Assembly: GCF_001942305.1 (NCBI RefSeq)
Contig: NZ_MKKE01000017.1
Span: 1-64,000 of the forward strand
Source: Saccharomonospora sp. CUA-673
GTDB lineage: Bacteria; Actinomycetota; Actinomycetes; Mycobacteriales; Pseudonocardiaceae
Length of the DNA: 64,000 nt
Direction: 5' to 3'
The notes beneath the pieces are model-generated. The model saw nothing but the letters and a program-made list of their open reading frames with translations. It was not told the origin of the DNA and did not search any database. This document shows positions 11,199 through 21,600 of this stretch, in pieces. Position numbers and translations under genes: made by a program. Numbering within the stretch: the stretch's first letter is position 1; each line of letters begins with the position of its first letter.

Positions 11199-12415
11199 GT
11201 GGACCTCGCAAGCTCGGAAGCGACGTGGCTGCAGAGCCTCGGTCCGGACAGCCGCGCACTGCTCGAACAGGTCGCCCAGGTCGCACGGGAGTGCGCCAAG
11301 CGCGCGGACGAGCACGACCGCGCGGGCACCTTTCCCGGCGAAGACTTCGACGATCTGGCCACCGCGGGCCTGAACGCGGCAGCGGTCCCACGAGAGCACG
11401 GCGGGCTGGGGCTCGGCCCGTTGAACGGGGACACACTCACGTTGTGGCTGATGACCAAGGAGCTGGCCAAGGCCGACCTCTCGCTGGGCCGGTGCTGGGA
11501 GGGTCATGCCAACTCGCTCGTGCTCCTGCACGCACTGGCCTCCGAACGACAGCAGCAGCGCTGGTTCGACGGAGTGGTCCACCGGGGCGAGAAGTGGGTG
11601 GCGTGGAGCGGGGAACCGCAAGCGCGCAAGCCCGGTGAAGGTACGCGATTCGGCACCAGCATCACCCCCGTCGAGGGCGGCTGGGTGCTCGAGGGGACCA
11701 AGGCGTTCGCGACGAGTTCGACCGGGGCGGACTGGGCCCTGCTGCTGGTCAACACCGCAGGGCCCGGAGGTGCCCGGCACGCGGACGCCCCGCCCGACGG
11801 TCTGCTCCTGCTGGCGTGCGACCTCTCCGATCCCACCGTCACCGTCGACGAATCGTGGTGGGACCCGATCGGCATGCGTGCCACGGCAAGTCACGTCGTC
11901 GAGTTCGGCGAGACGTTCCTGCCCGAGGAGAACCTCGTCGGAGCACCCGGTGCCTACCTGCACGAGGCTGGCAGAGCGCCTTCACCCCGCACTACGCGGC
12001 CAGCTTCCTCGGCGCGGCCGAGGGCGCCTTCGACTACGCGCTCGAGTATCTGACCCGGCAGAACAAGACCGCGGACCCCTACGTGCAGCAACGAGCCGGT
12101 TCGATGAAGGTCAACATCGAGACCTCCCACCTGTGGTTGGCCCACGTCGCACAGCTCTGGGACAGCGGCCGGCGCGCCGGGGCGCGGCGTGCGGGCGGCA
12201 GCGCACGCCATCTGGTCGAACATCTCGCGCTGGAAACGGTCGAGCACTGCGTGCGCGCCTGCGGGGCGCGCAGCCTGGTTCGTCCCAGCCCGGTGGAACG
12301 GATCCTGCGCGACCTCACCTTCTACGCACGTCACGACAACGACGACCACGTCCTCGCCACGATCGGGCGCGCAGCGCTCGGTGAAACCCACGACTCCTCG
12401 TTCTTCAAGCCCTGA
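11199..12415 (+). CDS. Acyl-CoA dehydrogenase / flavin monooxygenase-like protein (frameshifted)
   Basis: About 405 residues after repair. The frame breaks near 11965, where a GGG run has lost one G; HEGWQSAFTPHYAASFLGAAEGA then reads through. The fold is ACAD-like: AAVPREHGGLGLGPL, GTKAFATSSTGADWALL, WWDPIGMRATASHVVEF. The absence of a clear catalytic Glu motif and the DSSFFKP C-terminus place it nearer the DszC-like FMN-dependent monooxygenases and dehydrogenases of secondary metabolism than beta-oxidation enzymes. It follows the aroDE-like gene by 31 nt and shares its orientation. Substrate unknown. Confidence 0.65.
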
Positions 12416-12447
12416 CCGCCCTCCCACCACCACGCGCGGGAGGTCTC

Positions 12448-13743
12448 GTGTCGATCGGCATCACTCCGTCCACATCGGCGCGCGCGAGGAGCGGGCACCG
12501 GGGTCCGGCCGGCTACCGGACCCGGGTGGTCGGCTCGGCCTCGGTGGCGCTGGCCATGACCGCCCCGGGGCAGACCGCGGCCATCGCACTGTTCGTCCAC
12601 CCGCTGAGCACCTCGCTGGGCGTGTCCCACTCATCGGTGGCCCTGGCCTACTCGATCGGTTCGCTGGCCGGTGCGCTGGTGGTTCCGCTGCTGGGCAAGC
12701 TGCTGGACCGCTTCGGACCGCGCCGTGTCATGGCGGCCATCGGACTCTGCTTCGGTGCGACGCTGCTCGCGGCCGGCACCGTCACCGAGTTCGTCGGCCT
12801 GACCTCGGCGTTCGTCGGCATTCGCGTCGGCGGGCAGGCGGCGCTGAGCCTCGTGGCGACCACCGTGGTCGCCCTGTACCTGCAACGGCGCACCGGGCTG
12901 GCGACCGGAATCGTCACGGCGATCGGCACCTCCGCGATCTCACTGGCGCCGTTGGCACTCGAGCAACTGATCGGTGACCTGGGCTGGCGCACCGTCCTGC
13001 AGCTGCAAGGGTGGGCCGTTCTCGCGATCACCATTCCGGCGGCGCTGTTCGTGCTTCCGCGCCGCGTCCGCTCCGGCAGGGAGGCCGACCTCGCACCGGG
13101 CCACGACGCCGAGTCCGGGACGCCGGCACGGGAATCCGCTGCCGATTGGACCTTGCGGGACGCGAGCCGGACACCGGTGTTCTGGGTCGTGCTCAGCGGC
13201 GGAGGCGTGTGCAGCCTGATCACGACGGCACTGATGTTTCATCAGGTTTCGCTGCTGGGGGAACGTGGTCTGAACGTGACCGAGGCCGCCGCGAACTTCG
13301 TCCCGCAACTGATCGCCGGGCTGCTCGCCAGCCTCCTCGTTGGCTGGTCGGCCGATCACATCGGCGACCGGACACTCGTCGTCACCATGATGGCGGCGCT
13401 CGCACTCACCACGCTCACCGCAGGGTGGGTGGGTCCGGGCTGGACGGCGGTCGCCTACGGCGTGGCGCTCGGCGCCTGCACGGGTGCCGTGCGCACCCTG
13501 AAGGGGGTGGCCTTCGGCGACTCCTTCGGGCTCGGGCATCTCGCGGCGCTGCGCGGGGCGGTGCATTCGGTCGTGATCGGCACGTCCGCGTTCGGTCCGG
13601 TCGTGCTCGCGCTGGCCAGAACGTGGTCGGATTCCTACCAGCAGGCCCTGCTCGTGCTGTCCGTGCTGCCCCTCCTGGTCGCGGCGGCAGCGTTCGCGGT
13701 CAAACCGCACCGGCAGGTTCCGGCGGCCCGGCCCCGCAACTGA
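12448..13743 (+). CDS. MFS transporter, 12 TM
   Basis: 431 residues with about 12 membrane segments. The MFS signature between TM2 and TM3 is present as GKLLDRFGPRRVM, and the equivalent in the second half is GWSADHIGDRTLV. The GTG start at 12448 has GGGAGG about 5 nt upstream. It lies 32 nt after the ACAD-like gene in the same direction, so it probably belongs to the same transcript. It could import an aromatic acid (shikimate or quinate type) or export the product of the adjacent cluster; the sequence does not decide. Confidence 0.8.
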   Translation: MSIGITPSTSARARSGHRGPAGYRTRVVGSASVALAMTAPGQTAAIALFVHPLSTSLGVSHSSVALAYSIGSLAGALVVPLLGKLLDRFGPRRVMAAIGLCFGATLLAAGTVTEFVGLTSAFVGIRVGGQAALSLVATTVVALYLQRRTGLATGIVTAIGTSAISLAPLALEQLIGDLGWRTVLQLQGWAVLAITIPAALFVLPRRVRSGREADLAPGHDAESGTPARESAADWTLRDASRTPVFWVVLSGGGVCSLITTALMFHQVSLLGERGLNVTEAAANFVPQLIAGLLASLLVGWSADHIGDRTLVVTMMAALALTTLTAGWVGPGWTAVAYGVALGACTGAVRTLKGVAFGDSFGLGHLAALRGAVHSVVIGTSAFGPVVLALARTWSDSYQQALLVLSVLPLLVAAAAFAVKPHRQVPAARPRN

Positions 13744-13800
13744 GTGCAACGCCGTACGAGACATGCGCCGCCGCGAGATGGCACGCTGTCGGAGGTGACC

Positions 13801-14351
13801 ATGGACTTCTCCGATCACGAGACGGGGCAGGGGTGGTTGCTGCTCGTCTACCGCATCCCCCGCGAACCCACACGGTTGCGCGCGAGCGTGTGGCGGAAGC
13901 TGAAGGCCGCCGGAGCGGTGTACCTGCAGAACTCGGTGGCCGTCCTGCCCGACTCGCCCGTGCACGAACGGTCACTGCGGTCGCTGCGCAAGCACATCGA
14001 GGAGCTGGGCGGCTCGGCCCAGCTGATGCGCTGCGACGTGCTGGCCGGCAATCCCGATGTCGTCGCGGCCTACAACGCCGCGCGCGACGAGGAGTACGAG
14101 GAGATCATCGACCGTTGTCGCGGCTTCCTGGCCGAGATCGAGAAGGAGACGGCGGCCGAGAAGTTCACCTATGCGGAGCTCGAGGAGAACGACGAGGACC
14201 TCACGAAGCTCCGGCGCTGGTTCGAGAAGGTCCAGCTCCGGGATTCGCTCGACGCCGCCCGCGGCGCGGAGGCCAAGGCGGCGCTGCAGGACTGCGTAGC
14301 ACCCTGGACGTCTTCGCCAACAAGGTCTACCTGGCCGAAGACGGCCCCTGA
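13801..14351 (+). CDS. ChrB N-terminal domain-like protein (frameshift near C-terminus)
   Basis: About 183 residues. The start WLLLVYRIPREPTRLRASVWRKLKAAG matches the N-terminal domain found in ChrB chromate-responsive proteins and in many stand-alone actinobacterial proteins of unknown role. The frame is lost near 14290; the alternate frame gives STLDVFANKVYLAEDGP and a stop at 14351, the expected family C-terminus. A GGAGGTGACC ribosome site precedes the ATG at 13801. Neither ChrA nor a chromate context is nearby. Confidence 0.68.
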
Positions 14352-14592
14352 GTCGACACGTTCCGTCGCCACCGCACGATCAGTTTCCGACGCGCACGCA
14401 CCCTCACCCGCGAACTCCGCCCTGCGTAACTCACGTTGCGTAGAGCGTCCTCACCACCACGGTTGCCGCCCTGGCAGGACAAAACCCCTGCCGACAGGCA
14501 GAGCTCGACCCGACGCGGGGCATAGCCAGGCACCTGACTGACGCGCACAGCCAGTAATTGACCTTGACACGGACGAGTTAGATCCCGAAATA

Positions 14593-14615
14593 ATGGAAAC
14601 GATTTTCGTTTCCAT
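14593..14615. promoter_or_regulatory. Zur-like palindrome upstream of the NRPS-PKS cluster
   Basis: Perfect inverted repeat with 10-bp arms ATGGAAACGA and TCGTTTCCAT around a TTT spacer, centred about 38 bp before the first NRPS start. The core GAAACGATTTTCGTTTC resembles Zur (FurB) operators of actinobacteria and does not resemble the IdeR/DtxR box. A related box lies at 35346-35366 in the divergent promoter at the other end of the cluster. Confidence 0.65.
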
Positions 14616-14641
14616 GACTGTTCGTGGGCGCAAGGAGGATC

Positions 14642-17600
14642 ATGAGCTCGACGCCGTCGGTGCCACCTATCGACCTCGACGATGTGACAGCGGCGGCGGA
14701 AGAGGTGCTCGGTACTGCGCCCGGAACGCTCGATGCCGACACTCCCCTTCCCCAACTGGGCCTCGAGTCCTTCACGGCCGTCCGACTGCGTCGTCGTCTG
14801 CGTGAGGATTTCGGCCAGGATCTGCCCCTGACCGCCTTCCTCGGCTCAGCCACGATCCGCTCGGTCGCCCACGGCATCACCGACCCGGACGGCGACGAGG
14901 GCGCCCCGGAGACAGCCGAGGCTTCAGCGACCTCCGCGTCGACCGGCGACTCGTTCCCGCTCACCCCGATCCAGGCCGCCTACTGGGTGGGCCGCGAGCC
15001 CGCCTTCCCCCTGGGTGGAGTAGCGACGTTCTTCTACCGCGAGTACGACCGCACGCCCCAGCAGCCCGCAGAAGCCGATCTCGAAGCGCTCACGTCCGCG
15101 TGGAACCGGCTGGTCCGGCGACACCCGGTGCTGCGCATGGTCGTCGGCACGGACGCACGCCAACACGTGCTCGACGACGTCCCGCACTACGACATCGACG
15201 TCACGGACCTGAGGCACCTGCCGCACGCGGATGCCGAGCAGCGAGCGGAAAACCTTCGGCACGAGCGCTCGCACCAGGTACGTCCCACCGATGTCTGGCC
15301 GCTGTTCGACCTCGGCGCCGTTCTCCTTCCCGACGGGCGCACACGACTGCAACTCGGCATCGACGTCCTCGCCGTCGACTTCGCCGGATGGCTGCGGCTG
15401 CTCGGCGAATGGGGCGCACTCGTCCAGAATCCGGACGTCGAACTGCCGGCTCAGCCGACGACGTTCGCCGAGATCGTGCGACGACGCGAATCCGACCCCG
15501 AGGAGCAGGGTCGGAGGCAGCGTGATCTCGCGTACTGGGCGGCCCGGGTCGACACACTGCCACCCGGCCCCGTCCTGCCCGCGACCGACGACGCACACGA
15601 TCTGCGCGGGCACCGCTTCACCCGCGCGAAGGCCCGCTTGCCGGAACAGGAGTGGCAGCAGCTGCGCGCACGCGCCTCCGAACACGGACTCAGTCCCACC
15701 GGCCTCCTTCTCGCTGCTTTCGGCCTGACCCTCCACAGCTGGGGTGCGACCGAACCGTTCTGTCTCAACGCGACGTTGTTCGACCGCCCGGACGAACCCG
15801 AGCTGGCATCCGTGCTCGGAGACTTCACCTCGACCGTCCTCGTGCAGATGCCGTCGCTCGACCTCACGACGTGGGACGGATTCGCGGGCCACGCCCGGCG
15901 CACCAACCGGCAGTTCTGGACCGACATGGACCACCGTTCGGTCTCCGGCGTGGAGGCGTTGCGCGCGGCCGGGGAGACGACACCGCGGTATCCGGTGGTG
16001 TTCACCAGCGGGCTCGGACTCGACACCGCCGACGACCCCGCGGACTGGCTCGGTGACGAGGTGTTCGGGATCTCGCAGACGCCGCAGGTGCTGTTCGACC
16101 ACATCGTCTACGTCGAGCGCGGCACGCTCACGTTCTGTTGGGACACCGTGGAAGGAGCGTTCCCGGACGGCTTCGTCGAGGGCATGCTCGCCGCGCACCT
16201 GCGACTTCTGCGCAGACTCGCGACCGATACGCAGGCGTGGACCGATCGCCTGCTCGGCTGGGACCCGTCGTTCCTTCCCACCGAACCGCTCGATGTCACG
16301 CCGTTCCCCGAGGCGGGACCGTTACTGCCGGACCCGCTGCGCGCTGCCGCCGAGCGGAGCCCGAACACCGATGCGCTGCTTGCGCCGAACCGGGCCATGA
16401 GCCACGGGGAGCTGGCCGCCGTGGTGAACCGCAGCGGGGCCGCGCTGGCCGAACTGGGACTCGGCCCGGGCGACCTGGTCGCGGTGTCGGCGGACAAGGG
16501 CGCCCCGCAGATCGCCGCCATGCTCGGCATCTGCGCGAGCGGCGCGGGCTACGTACCCGTCGAGCCGTCGTGGCCCGCGAACCGGATCGCGTCGGTGTGC
16601 GAGCAGGCCGGAATCCGGCACGCCCTCGTCTCCGACGGTGACGCCGACGCATGGCCGGACACGGTCACGGTGCACGAGCTTCGACCCGACGGCAGCATCG
16701 CCGCGAGCCCCCACGCCGTCCCTCGGGAATCCACCCAGGCCGGCCGCCGCACACCGGCCGCCGATGAGCTCGCCTACGTCATCTTCACCTCGGGCTCCAC
16801 CGGCAAACCCAAGGGCGTCGCGATCGAGCACCGCGCCGCACGCACGACGATCGACGACCTCGTCGACCGCTTCCCGCTCCACGCCGACGATCGCATGCTG
16901 GCCCTGTCGGCCTTCAGTTTCGACCTGTCGGTGCACGACATCTTCGGTGTCCTCGGCGTCGGCGGCGCGCTCGTACTGCCCGAGGCGGAGCGGCAGCGAG
17001 ATCCCGGGCACTGGCTCGACCTCATGCGCGAGCATCGCGTGACGCTCTGGAACACCGCGCCGGCACTGATGGAGATGCTGGTCGAGTACGCCGAGGTCGA
17101 CCCCGATCTCGCCCACGAGGCGTTCGCATCGCTGCGCCTGGTCTTTCTGTCCGCCGACTGGATTCCCGTGACCCTGCCCGACCGCATCCGCGCACTGGCG
17201 CCGGGGGCCACGATCGTGAGTCTCGGCGGCGCGACCGAGGGTTCCATCTGGTCGATCTGCCATCCCATCGGCGAGGTGCCTGACGCCTGGCGCAGTATCC
17301 CCTACGGCCGTGCCCTGCGCGGACAGAGCTTTCACATCCTGGACGAGAACGGCGCCCCGCAACCGGCCGGAGAGCCGGGAGAACTGCACATCGGCGGCGG
17401 CGGTCTCGCTCGGGGGTACGTCGGCGACGAGCGCCAAACCGCCGAACGGTTCATCACCCACCCGGAACTCGGCAGGCTCTATCGAACCGGTGACATGGGC
17501 CGCTGGCATCACGACGGCACCATCGAGTTCCTCGGCCGACTCGACCGGCAGGTGAAGATCCGGGGACACCGCATCGAACTGGGCGAGGTCGAGTCCGTGC

Positions 17601-18694
17601 TGGACCGGCTGCCCGAGATCCGCAAATCGGTGGCGTTGTCGGTGCCCGGCCCCGACGACCGACCGCGACTGGTCGGCTACGTCGTCGGCCACGGTGACAG
17701 CACCCCTGACGACCAGGAACTGCGTTCCCGGCTGCGAGCCCACGTCCCGGAGTACATGGTGCCGAGCCGGTTCGTGCTCATGGACGAGTTCCCCGTCACC
17801 GTGAACGGCAAGATCGACTACGCCGCGCTGGCCAACCCGTACACCCGCTCCGCGGTCGCGCCTCCTCAACCCGGGCGATCGGACGTGACGACCACCGATG
17901 CGGACGTCTCACTCCTCGAGGAACCTGCCGAATCCGCAACCGTTCCACCGTCGGTCGTCCCGGCAACGACGGCTGGAGCGTCCGGCGCGTTCGAGACCGC
18001 ACTCGGCGAGGCGGTCCACAGTGGACTCGAGGCCACGCTCGTCCTGCGCACCGGCGATCTGCCACCGGTGGACGGGCTCGCCGCGGCCGCACGACAGACC
18101 CGACGACTCATCGAGGCGGCTGCATCGACCGGACTTCAGGCACACGCCCGGCTGCGCGACGGCGTGCTCGTCGAGCTCGTCGTGACCACCGACGCGTCCG
18201 AACCGCGGCACGCAGGCCCCGTACCTACCCAGCCGGCGGCGGAATCGCGTCACCGGTCTGCGGAACCGGACACCACAGCGGGGCCTACCACCGGCGCACG
18301 GCCGGACGCCGCAGTGCGACGGCGGGCCGCGGACGCCGTTCGACGGGTGTTCGCCGAACTCCTGCACACCGACATCGACAGCGCCACACCGTTCTTCCAG
18401 CTCGGCGCGACGTCGCTCACGCTCGTTCAGGCACAGCGCAGGCTCAGCGCGGAGCTCGACCCCGACCTGACCGTCGTCGACCTGCTGAGCAACGCGACGG
18501 CCGACGACCTCGCCACCGTCATCGCCGACCACCTCGGCGCGGCCGGGGCTCAGCCCGCACAACCGCACGGCACGACGTCAGAGACACCGCCATCGACGAC
18601 AGCAGAGCCTCCGGAGTCTCCGCCATCGCCGCTGCCGGACACGGGACGAGCACGAGGCAGGGCTCGCGCGCAGGCACGGGAGCTGGTCCGATGA
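14642..18694 (+). CDS. NRPS: carrier protein - cyclization - adenylation (Cys-type) - PCP
   Basis: 1350 residues. Domains: an N-terminal carrier (about 10-80, phosphopantetheine Ser43 in LGLESF) that would hold the starter acid; a Cy heterocyclization domain (about 104-530) with FPLTPIQAAYWVGR and the diagnostic DxxxxD motif as D241-VLAV-D246; an adenylation domain (about 556-1070) with YVIFTSGSTGKPKG, FDLSVHDIFG and SLGGATEGSIWSI; and a PCP (about 1223-1296, Ser about 1257 in GATSL). The A domain looks like the Cys/Ser-activating domains of pyochelin and yersiniabactin synthetases. An unassigned linker of about 130 residues precedes the PCP. A strong AAGGAGG precedes ATG 14642. The stop overlaps the PKS start as ATGA. 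Predicted role: load Cys, condense it with the starter and cyclize to a thiazoline. Confidence 0.85.
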   Translation: MSSTPSVPPIDLDDVTAAAEEVLGTAPGTLDADTPLPQLGLESFTAVRLRRRLREDFGQDLPLTAFLGSATIRSVAHGITDPDGDEGAPETAEASATSASTGDSFPLTPIQAAYWVGREPAFPLGGVATFFYREYDRTPQQPAEADLEALTSAWNRLVRRHPVLRMVVGTDARQHVLDDVPHYDIDVTDLRHLPHADAEQRAENLRHERSHQVRPTDVWPLFDLGAVLLPDGRTRLQLGIDVLAVDFAGWLRLLGEWGALVQNPDVELPAQPTTFAEIVRRRESDPEEQGRRQRDLAYWAARVDTLPPGPVLPATDDAHDLRGHRFTRAKARLPEQEWQQLRARASEHGLSPTGLLLAAFGLTLHSWGATEPFCLNATLFDRPDEPELASVLGDFTSTVLVQMPSLDLTTWDGFAGHARRTNRQFWTDMDHRSVSGVEALRAAGETTPRYPVVFTSGLGLDTADDPADWLGDEVFGISQTPQVLFDHIVYVERGTLTFCWDTVEGAFPDGFVEGMLAAHLRLLRRLATDTQAWTDRLLGWDPSFLPTEPLDVTPFPEAGPLLPDPLRAAAERSPNTDALLAPNRAMSHGELAAVVNRSGAALAELGLGPGDLVAVSADKGAPQIAAMLGICASGAGYVPVEPSWPANRIASVCEQAGIRHALVSDGDADAWPDTVTVHELRPDGSIAASPHAVPRESTQAGRRTPAADELAYVIFTSGSTGKPKGVAIEHRAARTTIDDLVDRFPLHADDRMLALSAFSFDLSVHDIFGVLGVGGALVLPEAERQRDPGHWLDLMREHRVTLWNTAPALMEMLVEYAEVDPDLAHEAFASLRLVFLSADWIPVTLPDRIRALAPGATIVSLGGATEGSIWSICHPIGEVPDAWRSIPYGRALRGQSFHILDENGAPQPAGEPGELHIGGGGLARGYVGDERQTAERFITHPELGRLYRTGDMGRWHHDGTIEFLGRLDRQVKIRGHRIELGEVESVLDRLPEIRKSVALSVPGPDDRPRLVGYVVGHGDSTPDDQELRSRLRAHVPEYMVPSRFVLMDEFPVTVNGKIDYAALANPYTRSAVAPPQPGRSDVTTTDADVSLLEEPAESATVPPSVVPATTAGASGAFETALGEAVHSGLEATLVLRTGDLPPVDGLAAAARQTRRLIEAAASTGLQAHARLRDGVLVELVVTTDASEPRHAGPVPTQPAAESRHRSAEPDTTAGPTTGARPDAAVRRRAADAVRRVFAELLHTDIDSATPFFQLGATSLTLVQAQRRLSAELDPDLTVVDLLSNATADDLATVIADHLGAAGAQPAQPHGTTSETPPSTTAEPPESPPSPLPDTGRARGRARAQARELVR

Positions 18695-21600
18695 TCGCGA
18701 TCACCGCCGTGGCGTGCCGGTTCCCCGGTGCACCCGACGCGGACACCTTCTGGCGACAACTCGTGGACGGCCGCGACGGTCTCACCCGGTTCTCCGCCGA
18801 CGACCTCGCCGGACGGGGCGTGCCTCGTTCGCTGCGGGAGCGCGCCGACTACGTCCCGGTCGGCGGGCTGATCGACGGGCAGGACCTGTTCGACCCCGTG
18901 CCGTTCGGCCTGACCGAGGCCGAGGCCGCGCTCATGGACCCGCAACAGCGCCTGTTCCTCGAAACCGCGTGGCAGGGCCTCGAACAGGCCGGCCACGGCG
19001 GCGGCGTCGGTGCGGGCGCGGTGGGCGTGTTCGCCGGGGCGGGCCACAGTGCCTACCTCACCAGCAACCTCGCGGGACGCTGGAGTCCCACGGGCGGAGG
19101 CGCCGATCCCCTCGGCAGCCTGCAGACCGCGATGTCGACGCACACCGACTACTTGCCGCTGCAGGTGGCGTACCGGCTGAATCTCACGGGCCCGGCGATC
19201 GCGGTCAACACCACCTGTTCGACGTCGCTGGTCGCCGTCCACCTCGCCGCGCAGTCGCTGCTCGACGAGGAATGCGACACGGCGCTCGCGGGTGGCGTTT
19301 CGCTGATCGTCCCTCAGGGTCAGGGATATCTGCACGTCGCCGACGGGATCTACTCGGCGGACGGTACGGTGCGCCCGTTCTCCGCCGAGGGCACGGGAAT
19401 CGTCTATTCGCAAGGCGTGGGAGTCGTGGTTCTCCGCAGGCTGTCCGACGCCGTCCGCGACGGCGACCCGGTGCTCGCGGTGCTCCACGGCACCGCGGTC
19501 AACAACGACGGCGCCGCCAAGGCCGGGTTCACCGCACCGTCGATGCGCGGGCAGGCCCGGGTGATCGCGGAGGCACAGGCCGTCGCGGGGGTCACGCCCG
19601 AGCAGATCGGCTACGTCGAGGCCCACGGGACCGCGACCCGCCTCGGAGACCCGGTGGAAACCGCTGCGCTCCGGCGGGTGTTCGGGGAATCCGGCCCCGC
19701 ATGGTGCGGCCTCGGCTCGGTCAAGAGCAACATCGGCCACGCCAACACCGCAGCGGGCATCGCGGCGCTGATCAAGACCACGTTGGCGATCCGGCACCGG
19801 ACGCTTCCGGCCTCGCTGCACGCAGAGCCGCTCAACGAACTGCTCGCGCTGGACGGATCCCCGTTCGACGTGGTGACCGAGACACGGCCGTGGACCGGAC
19901 CCGAACACGCCGGCGTCAGTTCGTTCGGCATCGGCGGCACGAACGCCCACGTCGTGCTCGGCCCACCGCCTGCACCGCCAGAGAGTGCCGAGGACAACCG
20001 CCCGCAGATACTGCTCGCCTCGGCGCACACCCGGTCCGCCGCGGCGGCGACGGCTGCGGCCATCGCCGACGGCTCCGTCGTATCGGCCGATCTGGCCCAC
20101 ACCCTGCAGTCCGGACGGGCATGGTTGCCGTACCGCGTCGCGGCGGCGGTACGGCCGGGCGGGGCAGCCGACGCCCTGCGCGATGTCGCGCCCGTTCGGG
20201 CGTCGGGCACACCACCGCGGGTCGTGTTCGCCTTTCCCGGAGCGGGCAGCCAGTACCGCGGCATGGGATCCCGGCTCTACGCTGAAGAACCGGTGTTTCG
20301 GTCCACAGTGGATGAGTGCGCGGAGCTGTTGGCACCATTGCTCGGCTCGGACGTCCGGGAGGCGATCACCGGTGCGGCTCCGGTCGAGCGGGTGCGCGAC
20401 GCCGGCTTCGGCCTGCCCGCTCTGTTCGCCGTATCGGTCGCGACCGCACGCCTGCTGGAGAGTTGGGGCGTTCGACCCGACGTCGTCGTGGGCCACAGCC
20501 TCGGCGAGTACTCCGCCGCCGTGGTCTCCGGCGCTCTGGGCCTCGACGATGCCGCCCGGCTCGTGGCAGTGCGGTGCACCGAGGCCTCCCGCGCGCCGCC
20601 GGCGGCGGCATGCTCTCCCTGCAGTTACCCGAAGCGGAGGTCGAGGCCCTGCTCGCGCGGCATCCGGGTGTCGACCTCGCCGCGGTCAACGCGCCGGAGG
20701 CGTGCGTCGTGTCGGGGCCCCGCGATGCGATCTCCGCGCTCGCCGCCGAATGCGGCGAGCGCGCGGCCGAACTGCACGTCGACGCCGCACTGCACTCCCA
20801 CCTGGTCGACCCGGCCGTGCCCGCCGTTCGCGCGGCCGCGGCGGATCTGCCGCGCCGCACGTTCACCACCGAGATGGTCACGACCGTGACCGGATCGGTA
20901 GCCGGCGACGAACTGTTCACCGCCGACCACTGGGCTCGCCAGCTGCGCGAACCCGTGCGGTTCGCCTCGGCGCTGCACGCCGCCGCCGGCGACACCGACG
21001 ACGAAACGCCCGCGGTCGTCGTGCAGGCGGGCCCCGGCAGTGCACTCGCCACACTCGCGCGCCGCAACCGGATCGCGTCGATGGTTGACGCGATCGCGAC
21101 GTTCCCCACCGACGAGGACGATGCAATCGGGTTCCACGACGCGGTCGGGCGACTGTGGACACACGGCCTCGCCGTCGACTTCGACCCCCACCAACACGGG
21201 AGCCGTCGGCGCATCACCGCACCCGGTTACGCCTTCGAACGTCGTCCACTGTGGATCAACCCTCCTGCCGACGACCGCCCCGCATCGTTCCCCGACGACT
21301 CCGGCGACGGCTCCGGCCCCAGCACGGCGGAACCGCTCCAGATCCCCCGATGGCATCAGCTGCCCCCGCTGAACGCGACGCAGCAGGTTGCCGGGCGATG
21401 GCTCGTCGTCGGGCCCGAGGACACATCGGGCCACTCCGTCGACGCCGCAGCCGTTCGCGCCGGCCTCACCGCGCGTGGCACGGAATGCCTGGCACACGAC
21501 ACCGACCCGTCCGACTTCGCCGGCGTCGTGCTGGTCGGCGAGCCGTCCGCGGCCTCGACCGTCAGCACGTACGCCGAGCTCGCCCGCATGCTCTCCGGTG

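Noticed and set aside
14593..14615. Interpretation of the NRPS palindrome as an IdeR site
   Set aside because: No TTAGG/CCTAA arms; the GAAACGATTTTCGTTTC core fits Fur/Zur-type sites better.
18550..20496. 648-residue minus-strand frame across the KS-AT region
   Set aside because: It is the mirror frame of the PKS and shows no domain; the plus strand has KS and AT active-site motifs.
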